The notes under the pieces: generated by a model | Told to the model about the DNA's origin: nothing | Databases searched by the model: none | What the model saw: only the letters and a program-made list of their open reading frames with translations | Part shown: in pieces, positions 17,589 through 26,520 of the stretch | How the letters are laid out: every line of letters begins with the position of its first letter | Position numbering within the stretch: the stretch's first letter is position 1 | Assembly: GCF_001708445.1 (NCBI RefSeq) | Contig: NZ_CP015637.1 | Coordinates: forward strand, 3,969,001 to 4,033,000 | Source: Pseudomonas fluorescens | GTDB lineage: Bacteria > Pseudomonadota > Gammaproteobacteria > Pseudomonadales > Pseudomonadaceae | DNA: 64,000 nt | Direction of reading: 5' to 3' | Made by a program: the position numbers and the translations under genes

Positions 17589-20360
17589 ATGAATGACCTC
17601 AGCGACCAGGCCGTACATTTCGGCCCGTACCGCATTCACCCGCGCCAACGCCTGGTGCTGGAGGCCGGCCGCCCATTGCGTCTGGGACGGCGCGCGGTGG
17701 AAATTCTGCTGATCCTGCTGGAGCAGGCAGGCAATGTGGTGAGCAAGCAGGAACTGATCGCGCGGGTCTGGCCGAAAAGCGTGGTGGAAGACGGCAACCT
17801 GCGGGTGCATATGGCGGCGTTGCGCAAGGCGCTGGGCGATGGCCAGGCCGGGCAGCGCTATATCGTGACGGTAGCCCAGCGCGGCTACAGTTTTGTCGCC
17901 CCACTGAGCATCGAGCCGATGACCCTGCCCACCGACGGCCCTCCCCACAGCCAGGGCCACAACCTGCCGCTGCGGCGTACACGAATGATCGGCCGCCAGG
18001 CGCTGATCGACGCGCTGGTGCAGCAATTGCCGCAACAGCGTTTCATCACCCTGACCGGCGCCGGGGGTATCGGCAAGACCACCGTGGCGCTGCGGGTCGC
18101 GGAGCTGCTGATCGGGCACTACGCCGATGGCATTCGCCTGCTGGACCTGGCCCCCCTCAGTGCGCCGTCGATGATCCTGCCCAACCTCGCCGCCCTGCTC
18201 GACCTGACGCTTACCGAGCATGAGCCGCTGCTCGCCCTCGCGCGCAGCCTGCACCAACGTCAGTTGCTGCTGGTGATCGACAACTGCGAGCACCTGCTCG
18301 ATGACATGGCCCTGATCTGCGAAACGTTGCTGCGCCATGCGCCCCACCTGCATATCCTCACCACCAGCCGCGAAGCCCTGCGCGCCGAGGGTGAGTATGT
18401 GCAACGCCTGGAGCCCCTGGCCTGCCCGCCCGCCACTGGCAACCGTGCCCAGGCCCTGGGCTACCCGGCCCTGCAACTGCTGATCGAACGGGCCATGTCC
18501 CATCAGGACAGTTTTGAACTGAGCGAAGCCGAACTGCCCCTGGCCATTGACATCTGCCAGCGCCTGGACGGCATTCCGCTGGCCATCGAGTTGGTAGCGG
18601 CGCAAATCGAACGCTTCGGCTTGCCACGCCTGCTGGTGCAAATGGAAGACAACTTCCGCCTGCTCACCCGTGGCCGGCGCAGTGCGCTGCCCCGCCAGCA
18701 AACCCTGCGCGCTACGCTGGACTGGAGCTTCGACCTGCTCACGCACTGCGAGCAGATTTGCTTGCGCCGCCTGGCGGTGTTTCGTGACGGGTTCAGCCTG
18801 GCCAGCGCGGCGGCAGTGATCGCCGGAGAGCCGATTGCCCCGGCCGAAGTGCTCGGTTCGATCAGCCAACTGGTGGCCAAGTCCCTGCTCAACGTGGAGC
18901 CCGGCGATGACGAGGTGGTGTACCGCCTGCTGGACATTACCCGCACCTATGCCCTGGAAAAACTCAGCCAGGCCGATGAACTCGACACCACCCGCGAGCG
19001 CCACGCCGCGCGCTGCCTGGTATTGATGGAGCAGGCGCGGGAGGACTGGGAGCGCACGGCGACCCAAGCCTGGATCGACCGCTACGCACCGCTACGCGAA
19101 GACGTCCGCGCCGCCCTCGATTGGGGCTTGGGCGACCAGGGCACGCAGCAGTTGGGCATTCGCCTGACGGTCAGCGCAATGCCGCTGTGGCAGGAATTAT
19201 CCCTGCTGCGCGAGCACAGGTTCTATGTGGGCAAGGCGCTGGTATTGATGCAGCAGTCGAGCGCGCCCTGCACCCAGTTGATGATGCAACTGCAATTGGC
19301 CTTGGGCAGCCTGTCCTATCACGCCCTGGGTGGGGCGCCCCAGACGATCGCCGCCTTCGAGCAGGCCAGGCAGTTGGCCGAAGCGCGTCAGGACGTTGCG
19401 GGCCAATTGCGGGCCGTGTCCGGGCATATGGCGGTCAACCTGTGTGCCGGTCACTACCGCGAAGCCCTGGAACAGAGTGTGCAGTTCGATCGTCTCGACC
19501 CACGTACCGACCCGCTGCTGGACCTGAGCGCCCAGCGCTTGCGAGTACTGGCGCAGCATTTTGCAGGCAACCAGACACTGGCCCTGCACAATGCCGAACA
19601 GGTGATCCAGCGCATGGCCCACAGCGGCCATCTCAATCGGTTCACCCATGGCTTCGGCGTGCAATACGACCAGAGCGTCGCCTCACTGACCGTGCTTGCC
19701 CGCATCCAATGGCTGCGCGGGGCTCCCGAGCGCGCCTGGCGGACCGCCAGCCAGGCGCTGGAGCTGGCCTTGCAGATCAATCATGGCACCTCGATCTGCT
19801 ACACCCTGGCCCTGGCCGGTGTGGTGATCGCCCGCTATAACGGCGATGGCGCGGCCGCACAGGCATTGCAGGCACTGCTGTTACAGCATGCCCAACGCCA
19901 TTCGGCCCAGCTGTTCCAGACCTGGGCGGCGCACTATGCCGACGGGCCAGGCCAAGGGGATTTGAACGGCCTCGGCCTGGTCAAGGACATCATGATTACA
20001 CTGGGCGTTGCGACGGTGGACGAACCCGCGGTCGAGCGGGTGCGCAGCGGTGCCGCCGGCTGGTGCGCGCCGGAATTGCTGCGGGTGCGCGCGCAGGCGT
20101 TGCTGCACCAGGACGCGCCCGACGCCGCCGAAACCCTGCTGTTGGAAGCCCTGGGCCTGGCGCAACAACAAGGCGCCCTGGCCTGGGAGATGCGCAGTGC
20201 GGAGTCGCTGGCGCGACTGTGGCAAAAACAAGGTCGCCGGCAGGCCGCTCGCGAACTGCTGGGTGGGGTTTACGCGCGATTCACCGAAGGTTTTGCCAGC
20301 CAGGACCTAATCCGCGCACGCAGCCTGCTCGACGAGTTGCAGGACCAACGGCCGGCCTGA
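17589..20360 (+). CDS. Winged-helix/STAND-type ATPase transcriptional regulator with TPR-like C-terminus
   Basis: 923 residues. Residues about 10-100 are an OmpR/PhoB-like winged helix (FGPYRIHPRQRLVLEAG, LGRRAVEILLILLEQAG, ELIARVWPKSVVEDGNLRVHMAALRKAL, QRGYSFVAP). An NB-ARC-like ATPase follows with Walker A GAGGIGKTT near 158, Walker B LLLVIDNCEHLL and TTSREALR. The C-terminal half is helical and TPR-like. This is a COG3903-type architecture: a signal-sensing ATPase fused to DNA binding without a receiver domain. The ATG at 17589 aligns with the start of the paralogue at 21758. Its 3' end overlaps that convergent paralogue by 54 bp. Confidence 0.85.
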   Translation: MNDLSDQAVHFGPYRIHPRQRLVLEAGRPLRLGRRAVEILLILLEQAGNVVSKQELIARVWPKSVVEDGNLRVHMAALRKALGDGQAGQRYIVTVAQRGYSFVAPLSIEPMTLPTDGPPHSQGHNLPLRRTRMIGRQALIDALVQQLPQQRFITLTGAGGIGKTTVALRVAELLIGHYADGIRLLDLAPLSAPSMILPNLAALLDLTLTEHEPLLALARSLHQRQLLLVIDNCEHLLDDMALICETLLRHAPHLHILTTSREALRAEGEYVQRLEPLACPPATGNRAQALGYPALQLLIERAMSHQDSFELSEAELPLAIDICQRLDGIPLAIELVAAQIERFGLPRLLVQMEDNFRLLTRGRRSALPRQQTLRATLDWSFDLLTHCEQICLRRLAVFRDGFSLASAAAVIAGEPIAPAEVLGSISQLVAKSLLNVEPGDDEVVYRLLDITRTYALEKLSQADELDTTRERHAARCLVLMEQAREDWERTATQAWIDRYAPLREDVRAALDWGLGDQGTQQLGIRLTVSAMPLWQELSLLREHRFYVGKALVLMQQSSAPCTQLMMQLQLALGSLSYHALGGAPQTIAAFEQARQLAEARQDVAGQLRAVSGHMAVNLCAGHYREALEQSVQFDRLDPRTDPLLDLSAQRLRVLAQHFAGNQTLALHNAEQVIQRMAHSGHLNRFTHGFGVQYDQSVASLTVLARIQWLRGAPERAWRTASQALELALQINHGTSICYTLALAGVVIARYNGDGAAAQALQALLLQHAQRHSAQLFQTWAAHYADGPGQGDLNGLGLVKDIMITLGVATVDEPAVERVRSGAAGWCAPELLRVRAQALLHQDAPDAAETLLLEALGLAQQQGALAWEMRSAESLARLWQKQGRRQAARELLGGVYARFTEGFASQDLIRARSLLDELQDQRPA

Positions 20361-21758
20361 AAACGGCCCCAGGTAATGCCCATAACCCTGCTGCAATCGC
20401 GCCACCTGCACCGGGTCGCGCAGTTGCATCAGCGCGTAGCTGCGCACGCTGTTAAGCAAGCGATAACGCTGCGCACCCGGACCGGGCTCGACCGTCAGCA
20501 ACGAAGTGGCGACCAGACGCCCCAGCAGGTACGCCAGGTCGGCGTGTTCCAGCTCGGTACCCGCGACCAGCGTGACAAGGGTCGGCAAGGTCACCGCCAT
20601 CTTGAACAAACCCAATTGCAGGAACAGCCAGCGCTCCGGCAGGCTCAGGCGCTGGTAGGTCCAGTCCAGGGCCGCGGCCATGGAGCGGTGCCGTTCAACC
20701 GCCGTGCGCCGGCCCCGGGTCAGCACCTGCAAGCCATTGCGCAATTGCGCCTGCACACCGTGTACCCCCAAGGCATCGACCTGGGCAGCCGCCAGTTCGA
20801 GGGCCAAGGGAATACCATCCAGACGCCGGCAGATATCACGCAGCGGTGCCAGGTCCTGGGGCCGCAGCGCAAAGCCCTGCTGACCGGCCCGAACCCGAGC
20901 GACAAACAGTTGCACGGCCGGGTACATCATTGCCTGCTCGACACTGGCCCAGGCGTACGGCATCGGCAATGCCAACCGGGGCACGCGTTGCACCCATTCG
21001 CCGGGGACCTGCAGGGCTTCGCGACTGCTCAACAACACCGTCACCCGAGGCGCCCGCTCAAGCAGCGTGCGCACCAGATGCCGACAGGCGGCGAGCAACA
21101 GGTCAGCGCCATCCAGCACCAGCAGCAATTGGTGTGAAGCCAACTGGCGCGCCAGTTCACGGGCGTTATTGCAGGCTTCAAGACCCAGCGTTCGGGTCAC
21201 GTGGCGAAGCATTTCCATCGGCGCCTCGACCGTCGCCAGGTCCACCCACCATACGCCGTCGCCGTAGCGCGGCAGCACGCGCTCGGCCAGTGCCAGCGCC
21301 AAGGTGCTTTTGCCCACGCCGGCGCTTCCGGTCAACGTCATCAGGCGTTGCCCGGACAGGCGCCGCACCAGCACGCCCAGCAACTCATCGCGACCGATCA
21401 CCGCGCTGAGCCGCACGGCCAGATTGTGCCTCGGTGTAGTCGCGGCCACGGTGCCCTGCCCCGGCGCCACGAAGCAATACCCGCGTTGGGGGTCGTTGAG
21501 GATATAGCGCTGGCCATCCAACGCCCGGCGCAAGGCCGCGATATGCACGCGCAGGTTGTTCTGCTCGACCACGCTGCACGGCCAGACCCGCGCGATCAGG
21601 GTGTCCTTGCTGACAAACTGCCCAGGGGTTTCCAGCAGCACCGCCAGGATATCCAGGGCCCGCCCGCCCAGCGGCACCGGCCAGCCAGACTTGCTGACCA
21701 GGCGCTGTTGTCGGTGAAACGTGTAGGGGCCGAAGCTCACCGAGTGCGGGTTGTTCAT
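20307..21758 (-). CDS. Winged-helix/ATPase regulator, short paralogue
   Basis: 483 residues, paralogous to the convergent neighbour. It has the winged helix (SFGPYTFHRQQRLVSKSG, LGGRALDILAVLLETPG, VARVWPCSV-like TLIARVWPCSVVEQNNLRVH), Walker A GSAGVGKST, Walker B LLLVLDGADLL, LSSREAL and the LDGIPLALELAAAQVDALG motif. The long TPR-like C-terminal region of the neighbour is missing and the protein ends shortly after the ATPase helical domain. An upstream in-frame ATG at 21812 is possible, but the homologous start is at 21758. The targets are unknown. Confidence 0.8.
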   Translation of the reverse strand: MNNPHSVSFGPYTFHRQQRLVSKSGWPVPLGGRALDILAVLLETPGQFVSKDTLIARVWPCSVVEQNNLRVHIAALRRALDGQRYILNDPQRGYCFVAPGQGTVAATTPRHNLAVRLSAVIGRDELLGVLVRRLSGQRLMTLTGSAGVGKSTLALALAERVLPRYGDGVWWVDLATVEAPMEMLRHVTRTLGLEACNNARELARQLASHQLLLVLDGADLLLAACRHLVRTLLERAPRVTVLLSSREALQVPGEWVQRVPRLALPMPYAWASVEQAMMYPAVQLFVARVRAGQQGFALRPQDLAPLRDICRRLDGIPLALELAAAQVDALGVHGVQAQLRNGLQVLTRGRRTAVERHRSMAAALDWTYQRLSLPERWLFLQLGLFKMAVTLPTLVTLVAGTELEHADLAYLLGRLVATSLLTVEPGPGAQRYRLLNSVRSYALMQLRDPVQVARLQQGYGHYLGPFSGRPLVLQLVEQAACAD

Positions 21759-21907
21759 GTCCGTAACAGCGCTGAAACACCCGAGCTTGGGCGTCTGCGC
21801 CTCCTTTTCCATGGGCCTGGCGCTATCTTGCCAGCTACCCGTGACAGGACAATGCTGGCACAGGGAGCGTCACGGACATTCAGGTGCGCGAGACGGACAT
21901 CCTGTCG

Positions 21908-22858
21908 TTAACTGAACTGTTGTCGGTATTGGGTGGGGTTGAGGCCGAGCTTTTCAGTGAACAGAAAACGCATATGCCGCACGCTGCCAAAACCGGCGTA
22001 GAAGGCCACGGTCTTGAGCGGCAGGTCGGTGGTTTCCAGCAAATGCCGCGCGCGGTCGATGCGCGCGCCTTGCAGGAAGGCCATGGGCGTCATCTGCACC
22101 TCCTTGGTAAACAGCCGCGCAAAATGCCGGGCACTCATGCCCGCCAGGGCCACCATCGACTCGATGGTGTGTGGCTGATCCAGATGGGCCAGTACCTGGT
22201 TCTGCACACGGGTAATCGCGGTTTCAAGGGGCGACACGGCGGCGGTCATCGGGCTGAACTGAGCCTGGCCGCCCTGGCGCTTCATCACCACCAGCAGCAC
22301 CTTGGCGACTTCCACTGCCACCTGTTTGCCATGGTCCTGGGCTACGACCGACAGCGCCAGGTCGATACCGGCCGTGACCCCACCCGACGTAATCAAGCGG
22401 CCGTCCTGCAGGTAGATGCGGTCAGTCTCGACGATGGCCTGGGGGAAGGCTTTGATCAAGCGTTCGGTGTAGTGCCAGTGGGTGGTCACCCGGTGGCCGT
22501 CGAGCAGCCCCGCATGCCCCAGCACAAAGGCGCCGGTGCAGATCGAACCGAAACGCCGCGACCGAGGTGCAGCGGCCCGCAGCCAGGGCAGCAAGTCGGG
22601 ATGGCATTCGTTATAGGCACCGGGGCCGCCGGGCACCAGCAACAGGTCGTAGGCATCGTGCGCCTGCTCCAGCAGCAGGTCGGGCTGGACGACGACGCCG
22701 TTGGACGCGCGCAGCGGGCCCGGTTCGGTGCCCAGGGTAAGGATCTGGTAGTGCTGCGCCGGCGGCAGGTAGCGGTTGGCAATCGAAAACACTTCAAGCG
22801 GCCCGGCCATGTCGAGCAGGAGGAAGTCCGGAAACAGCGCCATGGCCACGGTTTTCAT
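21908..22858 (-). CDS. GlxA-family AraC-type regulator with DJ-1/PfpI domain
   Basis: 316 residues. The N-terminal class-I glutamine-amidotransferase-like (DJ-1/PfpI) domain has VPGGPGAYN and the nucleophile-elbow segment GSICTGAFVLGHAGLLDGHRVTTHW. The C-terminal AraC double HTH reads TIESMVALAGMSARHFARLF and PLKTVAFYAGFGSVRHMRFLF. The family includes GlxA, ArgR and CdhR, regulators that respond to small nitrogenous metabolites. The ligand is unknown here. The gene is divergent from the pirin gene, and the gap between them (22859-23038) is AT-rich and promoter-like. Confidence 0.88.
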   Translation of the reverse strand: MKTVAMALFPDFLLLDMAGPLEVFSIANRYLPPAQHYQILTLGTEPGPLRASNGVVVQPDLLLEQAHDAYDLLLVPGGPGAYNECHPDLLPWLRAAAPRSRRFGSICTGAFVLGHAGLLDGHRVTTHWHYTERLIKAFPQAIVETDRIYLQDGRLITSGGVTAGIDLALSVVAQDHGKQVAVEVAKVLLVVMKRQGGQAQFSPMTAAVSPLETAITRVQNQVLAHLDQPHTIESMVALAGMSARHFARLFTKEVQMTPMAFLQGARIDRARHLLETTDLPLKTVAFYAGFGSVRHMRFLFTEKLGLNPTQYRQQFS

Positions 22859-23038
22859 CACGAGAGACGTCCATCGGAAAAGAATGCGGCCGGCATTATG
22901 GCACGTCTTTTACTGTCAACCCACATGAGACAGTTATTCAGTTTTTAGCTTCTTAATGAATATTTCGGTAACCAGTAATCTTCTTCTCAACGCAAGCGCC
23001 CTGCATGTCGCAGCCCGCGCTCACTTGAGGACACCACC

Positions 23039-23761
23039 ATGCTGACCCTTCGCAAAGCTTCGGAACGCGGCGCCGCCAATCACGGTTGGTTGAAGTCGTT
23101 CCACACCTTCTCGTTCGCCAACTACTGGAACCCCAAGGAACAGGGTTTCTCCGACCTGCTGGTGATCAATGACGACCGCGTCGCCGCCGGCAAAGGCTTC
23201 GGCCAGCACCCGCACCGCGACATGGAGATTTTCTCCTATGTGCTCGAAGGCGCCCTGGAGCACAAGGACACCCTGGGCACCGGCTCGGTGATCCGCCCCG
23301 GCGATGTGCAACTGATGAGCGCCGGCCGCGGCGTGGCCCATAGCGAGTTCAACCACAGCCAGACCCGTGGCGTGCACTTCCTGCAGATCTGGATCGTGCC
23401 GAACGTGGCCGGTGCCGAGCCGCGCTATCAGCAGGAGCACTTCAGCGAAGCACAGAAACGTGGGCGCCTGCAGTTGATCATCTCGCCGGATGGCGCCAAG
23501 GGTTCGCTGCATGTACGCCAGGATGCGCGGGTGTATGCCGGGCTGTTCAACGGCGATGAAAGCGCCAGCCTGGACCTGGCGCCAAACCGCCACGTGTACA
23601 TCCATGTGGCCCGCGGCAGCGTGGAGATCAATGGCCAGCGCTTGCAGGAAGGCGACGGTGCCCGAGTACGTGACGAGCGCCAGATCCGCATAAGCCAGGG
23701 TGAGGATGCCGAGGTGCTGGTGTTTGACCTGCGCCCTCAAGAACAGCCGCAGATGCCATGA
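23039..23761 (+). CDS. Pirin-family bicupin protein
   Basis: 240 residues with two cupin folds. The N-terminal metal site HPHRDMEIFSYVLEGALEHKD has two His and a downstream Glu or His (GRGVAHSEFNHS), as in YhhW-type quercetinases. The C-terminal cupin (LAPNRHVYIHVARGSVEINGQ) lacks the His set. It starts at 23039, 7 bases after GAGGACAC. The likely activity is a metal-dependent dioxygenase on flavonoid-like substrates or a redox-sensing role; the family is heterogeneous. It may be controlled by the divergent GlxA-type regulator. Confidence 0.88.
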   Translation: MLTLRKASERGAANHGWLKSFHTFSFANYWNPKEQGFSDLLVINDDRVAAGKGFGQHPHRDMEIFSYVLEGALEHKDTLGTGSVIRPGDVQLMSAGRGVAHSEFNHSQTRGVHFLQIWIVPNVAGAEPRYQQEHFSEAQKRGRLQLIISPDGAKGSLHVRQDARVYAGLFNGDESASLDLAPNRHVYIHVARGSVEINGQRLQEGDGARVRDERQIRISQGEDAEVLVFDLRPQEQPQMP

Positions 23762-23905
23762 CGGCCCTTGATGGCCCGCCCATGCGGGCCATCGCCGGCG
23801 TCGATAGTCACCATCAGCCCAATGAAGTTCTCTTAAAAAATGCAACGCGTAACATCAAACCCATACCCGGCAACACCCCAACTAAAACACTTGGAGCACA
23901 CCATC

Positions 23906-24448
23906 ATGAAACGCCAACTCTTGCTTAGCCTCGCTTTCTCGGTACTCGCTGCAAACGCTTTTGCCCACCCAGTCGTCGCTGAAGGCGGCTCGGATCGCCT
24001 GAATGCCAACCGTGTCGCCGAAGGCGGGGCCGACCGCCTGAATGGCAACCGTGTCGCTGAAGGCGGTGCTGACCGTCTGCAAGAACGTGGCCTGGTCGAA
24101 GGTGGTGCTGATCGCCTGAATGGTAACCGTGTCGCTGAAGGCGGTGCTGACCGTCTGCAAGAACGCGGCCTGGTCGAAGGTGGTGCGGATCGCCTGAATG
24201 GCAACCGTGTCGCTGAAGGCGGTGCTGATCGTCTGCAAGAACGTGGCCTGGTCGAAGGTGGTGCGGATCGCCTGAATGACAACCGTGTCGCTGAAGGCGG
24301 TGCTGACCGTCTGCAAGAACGTGGCCTGGTCGAAGGTGGTGCTGATCGCCTGAATGGCAACCGTGTCGCCGAAGGCGGTGCTGATCGTCTGCAAGAACGT
24401 GGCCTGGCCGAAGGCGGCGCTGATCGCCTGCACAGCAACAACGCCTGA
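23906..24448 (+). CDS. Secreted EGGADR-repeat protein
   Basis: 180 residues. A clear Sec signal peptide (MKRQLLLSLAFSVLAANAFA, cleavage after AFA) is followed only by repeats. There are twelve copies of (A)EGGADRL joined alternately by NGNRV and QERGLV. The pairs form a 26-residue (78-bp) unit repeated about five times with nearly identical codons. The ATG at 23906 follows TTGGAG. The mature protein is acidic and hydrophilic, has no Cys and is probably periplasmic or extracellular and disordered or solenoid-like. Similar short proteins occur in Pseudomonas, sometimes labelled phage infection protein, without experimental support that I know of. Two hairpins end the gene. Confidence 0.82.
   Translation: MKRQLLLSLAFSVLAANAFAHPVVAEGGSDRLNANRVAEGGADRLNGNRVAEGGADRLQERGLVEGGADRLNGNRVAEGGADRLQERGLVEGGADRLNGNRVAEGGADRLQERGLVEGGADRLNDNRVAEGGADRLQERGLVEGGADRLNGNRVAEGGADRLQERGLAEGGADRLHSNNA
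23990..24433 (+). repeat. 78-bp tandem repeat array within the EGGADR gene
   Basis: Each unit encodes EGGADRLQERGLV then EGGADRLNGNRVA. Successive units differ by only a few third-position changes (for example GGTGCTGACCGT against GGTGCTGATCGT), so recent unit duplication is likely. There are no spacers of CRISPR type. Confidence 0.85.
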
Positions 24449-24502
24449 CCCCGCGCTGTTCGCGGGGTACCCCAAACCGGCCTGATCAGCCGGTTTTTTT
24501 TT
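24449..24502 (+). terminator. Double hairpin terminator after the EGGADR gene
   Basis: CCCCGCG-CTGTT-CGCGGGG (24449-24467) begins at the stop codon. It is followed by AAACCGGC-CTGATCA-GCCGGTTT (24474-24496) with a run of nine T, a typical intrinsic terminator. The convergent oxidoreductase stops at 24511. Confidence 0.85.
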
Positions 24503-24510
24503 CGTCTGCA

Positions 24511-25515
24511 TTAAACCAAGTCGCGGTCCACCCACACCACCGCCTTACCTATTTGTTGCCGCGCCTCGATGCGCGCATGCACCTGCTTCACCGTCTCCAG
24601 GCTGTAATGTCCCTCGATCTCCACCGTCAGCGATCCTTCCAACATCGCCGCAAAAACCGCATTGGCTCGCCGTTGCACGGTCGCGCCATCGGCCATGTGG
24701 TCAGCCAAGCGTGGCCGCGTCAAAAACAGTGAGCCGGCCTCCCCCAGTTCAATCGGGTCCAGGTCCGTCAGCGAGCCCGAGACATTGCCGTAATTGACGA
24801 TCAAGCCTCGCGTGCGGCAAGCGCGGAAACTGTCACGCAAGGTGGTTTTGCCCAGTGAGTCGAACACCACATCCACGCCCTGCCCCGCCGTAGCCTCGCG
24901 CACGCGCTCGGCGAATCGCCCTTCGTCATACGTCCAGGCCTGGTGGGCACCGCGTTGCAGGGCAATCGCGCATTTTTCAGCGCTGCTACCGGTGGCGAAT
25001 ACCGTCGCGCCCAACCGCCGCGCCATCTGCACCAATAATTGGCCAATGCTGCCGGACGCCGCATGCACCAGGCAGGTACTGCCGACGTGCAAGCGCGCCA
25101 CATCGTCAATCAGGTAATGGGCGGTGCAGCCCTGGAACATCGCGGCTGCCGCCTGATCGAAGGTGATTGCGCTGGGAATCTGCGCGATTTTGTCCGCCGG
25201 CACAGCGGCGTATTCGGCATAAGCCCCCCAGGCGATGCACCAGGCGACCCGATCACCGACGTGCAAATGACTGACGCCGGCGCCTACGTCAACGACCACT
25301 CCGGCGCCTTCCATGCCCAAGGTGCAAGGCAGGCGCACCGGGTACGTCACCGATTGGGCGTACTTGCCCTGGCGCGTGTGGACATCCATGAAATTGATCC
25401 CGGCACAGGCCACCTTGACCAGCACATGGCCTGGCGTGGCCTGGGGTATGGGAGCGTCATGGCGCAGCAGGGCAACCTCGGGTCCGCCATAGGTTTGCAG
25501 GGTGATGGCTTTCAT
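24511..25515 (-). CDS. Quinone oxidoreductase-like zinc-independent MDR dehydrogenase
   Basis: 334-residue NADPH:quinone reductase-type protein of the medium-chain dehydrogenase superfamily. The N-terminal GroES-like domain has GPEVALLRHDAP, CAGINFMDVHTRQGKY and LGMEGAGVVVDVG. The Rossmann domain carries HAASGSIGQLLVQMARRLGA and DVVFDSLGKTTLRDS. There are no structural zinc cysteines. An ATG at 25515 (preceded by GGAG) is preferred to an in-frame ATG at 25551. It is divergent from a LysR gene with 102 bp between them, the usual arrangement for autoregulated LysR control of a neighbour. Confidence 0.88.
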   Translation of the reverse strand: MKAITLQTYGGPEVALLRHDAPIPQATPGHVLVKVACAGINFMDVHTRQGKYAQSVTYPVRLPCTLGMEGAGVVVDVGAGVSHLHVGDRVAWCIAWGAYAEYAAVPADKIAQIPSAITFDQAAAAMFQGCTAHYLIDDVARLHVGSTCLVHAASGSIGQLLVQMARRLGATVFATGSSAEKCAIALQRGAHQAWTYDEGRFAERVREATAGQGVDVVFDSLGKTTLRDSFRACRTRGLIVNYGNVSGSLTDLDPIELGEAGSLFLTRPRLADHMADGATVQRRANAVFAAMLEGSLTVEIEGHYSLETVKQVHARIEARQQIGKAVVWVDRDLV

Positions 25516-25617
25516 CGGGGAACAACTCCGTTTGCACTGGGAAGCGGCCATGGTAAAAGGACCTTCTCAGTAGGAAAATTCCCCAAACTCTCCCAACCCC
25601 TGTGCGGAAATAACCCG

Positions 25618-26481
25618 ATGTTCGATTGGCAGGACCTGTATTACTTCACCGTCTTGGCCCGCACCCAATCGCTGTCGGCCGCCGCCCGCGAGTTGCAGGT
25701 GGAACACGCTACCGTCGGGCGCCGGGTCGACGCCCTGGAAACAGCCCTCGGGGTGAAACTGGTCGACCGCCTGCCCCGCAGCCGACCACTCACTGCCCAG
25801 GGCCGGGCATTGGCTGAACTGGCGGCGGGCATGGGCGAGATGGCTACCGAAGTCATGCGCTTGTCACGGGTAGCGTCCATCGAGCTGGCCGGCACGGTAC
25901 GGGTCAGTTGCCCGCCGTCCATTGCCAACCATTGCATCGCGCCCCACGTGGCGCGCTTGCGAGCCCAGTACCCACAGCTGAACCTGGTGCTGATGCCCTC
26001 CACCCAACTGGCCGCGCTGGATAAGGGCGAAGCCGATATCGCCCTGCGCACCGTACGCCCCGACGAGGACGCGCTGGTGCGCCGCAAGGTCGGTGTGGTG
26101 CGCTTCGGGTTGTATGCCGCGCCAGTGTTCAAGCAACTGCCCGCCGCCCACTGGACGTTCATCGCCTACGACAGCAGCCGCGACCACCTGCCCCAGCAAG
26201 CGTGGATGCACCAACTGCGCGGCCAGCGCCCGATCGTATTTGCCGCCAGTGAGTTGATCACCCAACAAATGGCGGCCCGCTCCCAGGTGGGCGCGGTGGT
26301 ATTGCCGACGCTGGTGGGTGATCACGACCCGCAACTGGCGCGCTTGCCCACCGCCAGCGACGGGCCGGTGCGCGATATCTGGTTGACGGTGTACCCGGAT
26401 ATGCGGCGCTCACCGTCAGTGAAAGTGGTGATGGAATTCTTGGTCGATTGCATTGAAGGCGAGCCGCAACTGCGGCGTTGA
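25618..26481 (+). CDS. LysR-family transcriptional regulator
   Basis: 287-residue regulator. The N-terminal winged HTH is FDWQDLYYFTVLARTQSLSAAARELQVEHATVGRRVDALE and KLVDRLPRSRPLTAQGRAL. The effector domain follows. The true start is the ATG at 25618; the reading frame is open further upstream through the antisense of the oxidoreductase, but that part is not coding. It probably regulates the divergent quinone oxidoreductase. Confidence 0.88.
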   Translation: MFDWQDLYYFTVLARTQSLSAAARELQVEHATVGRRVDALETALGVKLVDRLPRSRPLTAQGRALAELAAGMGEMATEVMRLSRVASIELAGTVRVSCPPSIANHCIAPHVARLRAQYPQLNLVLMPSTQLAALDKGEADIALRTVRPDEDALVRRKVGVVRFGLYAAPVFKQLPAAHWTFIAYDSSRDHLPQQAWMHQLRGQRPIVFAASELITQQMAARSQVGAVVLPTLVGDHDPQLARLPTASDGPVRDIWLTVYPDMRRSPSVKVVMEFLVDCIEGEPQLRR

Positions 26482-26520
26482 TTCCGCCCAGGGTGCCGAG
26501 GAATTTATTGCGATACGCCG

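Noticed and set aside
23990..24433. Regular repeats suggestive of a CRISPR array
   Set aside because: The repeats are contiguous, in frame and encode EGGADR units; there are no unique spacers.
25039..25617. N-terminal extension of the LysR frame
   Set aside because: The family start is the ATG at 25618; the upstream part is antisense to the oxidoreductase.
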